Below are positions 4,431 to 5,332 of a DNA stretch of 5,332 nt, piece by piece. The stretch spans positions 1 through 5,332 of the forward strand of contig JAUXNL010000262.1 of assembly GCA_030684415.1 (NCBI GenBank). The letters run 5' to 3'. This DNA comes from Moraxellaceae bacterium (GTDB lineage Bacteria > Pseudomonadota > Gammaproteobacteria > Pseudomonadales > Moraxellaceae). The notes under the pieces were generated by a model, which saw only the letters and a program-made list of their open reading frames with translations, was not told the DNA's origin and searched no databases. The stretch's first letter is position 1. Each line of letters begins with the position of its first letter. The position numbers and the translations under genes are program-made.

Positions 4431-5134
4431 CCGCCGCAGCGGGCGACGATGGAGGACTGGTCAATCCCGCCCTTGGCCTTCATGTCTTCCGTGGCTTGCG
4501 CCGGATTCACGGTGGTGTTGCCGCGCAACACACCGGGCACCAGCATGTCCTGACGCAGGCCGGACAGCAGTTGCTTGAGTTTGTCAGGCTGATACGAATC
4601 GACACGGTGCTGCACGACATAAACGAAGTCGCCGCGCGTGAACACCAGAATGCCGTAATAGAAGCTCTTGCCAGTCACGCCATCCGGAATCTTGTCTTCT
4701 TTGAGCTCGATATTGACGACGCTGAACATGGCATCGCCACGCCCGGTTTCCACAAACTCGGAGAGCAGCACTTCAGAGCGCTTGAGCGTATCGACCTGCG
4801 GCAGGATGACGCGCAGATAGTTGTTCAGCACCTGCTCGGTCACGGTTCGCTCGCTGGCGAAGGACGGCACATCGGCCAGTGCATGTTCGCCAATCTTGAG
4901 GTAATCGATCCGGAAGAAACGGTTGGTGCCATCCCAGATATTGAGCGTGCCGCCTTTCATGTCGCACTGCTCGGTGAGCGTGACGGCGCCACGGAACACA
5001 CTGGAGTCGAGTGCGAGGGAGTAGGCACGGGCGGGCGAATGGTAAAGACCGGAGTCCTGCGGGCCGGGCACACGTCCGGCACAGCCGGCGAGCAACAGGG
5101 CGGTCAGGATCAGACCGGTAAGCGGACGCTGCAT
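4427..5134 (-). CDS. Unrecognised lipoprotein, probably outer membrane
   Basis: Protein of 235 residues that I do not recognise. The N-terminus is a clear lipoprotein signal: short charged start, hydrophobic LTGLILTALLLAG and lipobox L15-A-G-C18, with Ala at +2, which in enterobacteria favours outer-membrane sorting. This decides the start at 5134, supported by GAGGGAG (5150-5144) 9 bases upstream; a longer in-frame reading to 5317 would bury the signal. The mature part (about 217 residues) is soluble and alternates beta-like stretches, such as YYGILVFTRGDFVYVVQHRVDSY (159-181), with helical ones (DKLKQLLSGLRQDML, 184-198). It has two further cysteines, C57 and C233, that could form a disulphide. 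The stop overlaps the dehydratase-like start (ATGA), making it the first gene of the minus-strand operon. No function is proposed. Confidence 0.85.
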   Translation of the reverse strand: MQRPLTGLILTALLLAGCAGRVPGPQDSGLYHSPARAYSLALDSSVFRGAVTLTEQCDMKGGTLNIWDGTNRFFRIDYLKIGEHALADVPSFASERTVTEQVLNNYLRVILPQVDTLKRSEVLLSEFVETGRGDAMFSVVNIELKEDKIPDGVTGKSFYYGILVFTRGDFVYVVQHRVDSYQPDKLKQLLSGLRQDMLVPGVLRGNTTVNPAQATEDMKAKGGIDQSSIVARCGG

Positions 5135-5244
5135 GTCAGGAGTCTCCCTCAAGTCGGCAAAACTGCCGGCAATCTCGTGGATGCGCCAATGGCCGGGGTG
5201 TGATGATGCGCTTCTTTTTGTGTCCGGCGGCGCAAAGCTCCCGG

Positions 5245-5273
5245 ATGATACCCCGGCAGCGGTCCGGACTGAA
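5245..5273 (-). promoter_or_regulatory. Candidate promoter of the lipoprotein operon
   Basis: On the minus strand TTCAGT (5273-5268) and TATCAT (5250-5245) are separated by 17 bases; the -10 matches 5 of 6 and the -35 only 3 of 6. Transcription would start about 105 bases before the lipoprotein ATG. The spacer and -35 edge overlap the perfect palindrome GTCCGGAC (5262-5269), which could be an operator. The leader between 5135 and 5240 shows no recognisable riboswitch. Confidence 0.35.
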
Positions 5274-5332
5274 CCCGCCCGGACGTGGAGTTTTTGTGCG
5301 AGCCATGGGGCGGGCATCAGCCGGCCGGCATC

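Noticed and set aside
4496..5203. 235-codon open frame on the plus strand
   Set aside because: It is antisense to the lipoprotein gene, which has a clear lipobox, ribosome site and operon overlap. The plus-strand product looks like no known protein.
5135..5317. N-terminal extension of the lipoprotein reading frame
   Set aside because: It would place the signal peptide and lipobox about 60 residues inside the protein, and the start at 5134 has a suitable ribosome site.

Overview
The window looks like chromosomal DNA of a GC-rich proteobacterium, most likely a gammaproteobacterium of a Pseudomonas-, Xanthomonas- or Nevskia-like lineage. Two things suggest this. The YcbL/GloC-type hydrolase resembles the E. 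coli protein along its whole length. The intergenic spaces carry REP-like elements (TGTAGGAGCGGCTT) and the CCCCGCG-AAGG-CGGGG repeat common in such genomes. The exact genus cannot be read from this sequence. I see no tRNA, rRNA, CRISPR array, transposase, phage gene or obvious defence system.

Layout, left to right. Bases 1-136 hold REP-like repeats and a 12-bp palindrome. A YcbL/GloC-type metallo-beta-lactamase-fold thiolesterase (minus, 137-781) is divergent from a membrane-anchored beta-lactamase/NylB-like serine hydrolase (plus, 1107-2330); the space between them carries two copies of a GC-rich stem-loop repeat and candidate promoters. A 424-bp non-coding stretch (2331-2754) contains several inverted repeats, including a perfect 11-bp one, and lies between convergent genes. 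The rest is a minus-strand series read right to left: an unrecognised outer-membrane-type lipoprotein (5134-4427), a pterin-4a-carbinolamine dehydratase-like protein overlapping it by 4 bp (4430-4104), an acetoacetate decarboxylase-fold protein (4025-3345) followed by a textbook intrinsic terminator (3325-3294), and a DUF4442 hotdog thioesterase (3219-2755) with its own terminator candidate (2735-2700).

Functional reading. Most genes are small metabolic enzymes: thiolester hydrolysis (GloC, DUF4442), a decarboxylase-fold protein, a pterin-dehydratase fold and a serine hydrolase. No single pathway ties them together. The lipoprotein/dehydratase pair is translationally coupled and is the most convincing operon. 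The two most notable protein observations are changes at conserved active-site positions: the PCD-like protein has Thr where the third conserved His is expected, and the decarboxylase-like protein keeps the Schiff-base lysine but has Glu in place of the neighbouring lysine. No evident new multi-gene system is visible; the non-coding, hairpin-rich stretch and the divergent enzyme variants are the best candidates for follow-up.
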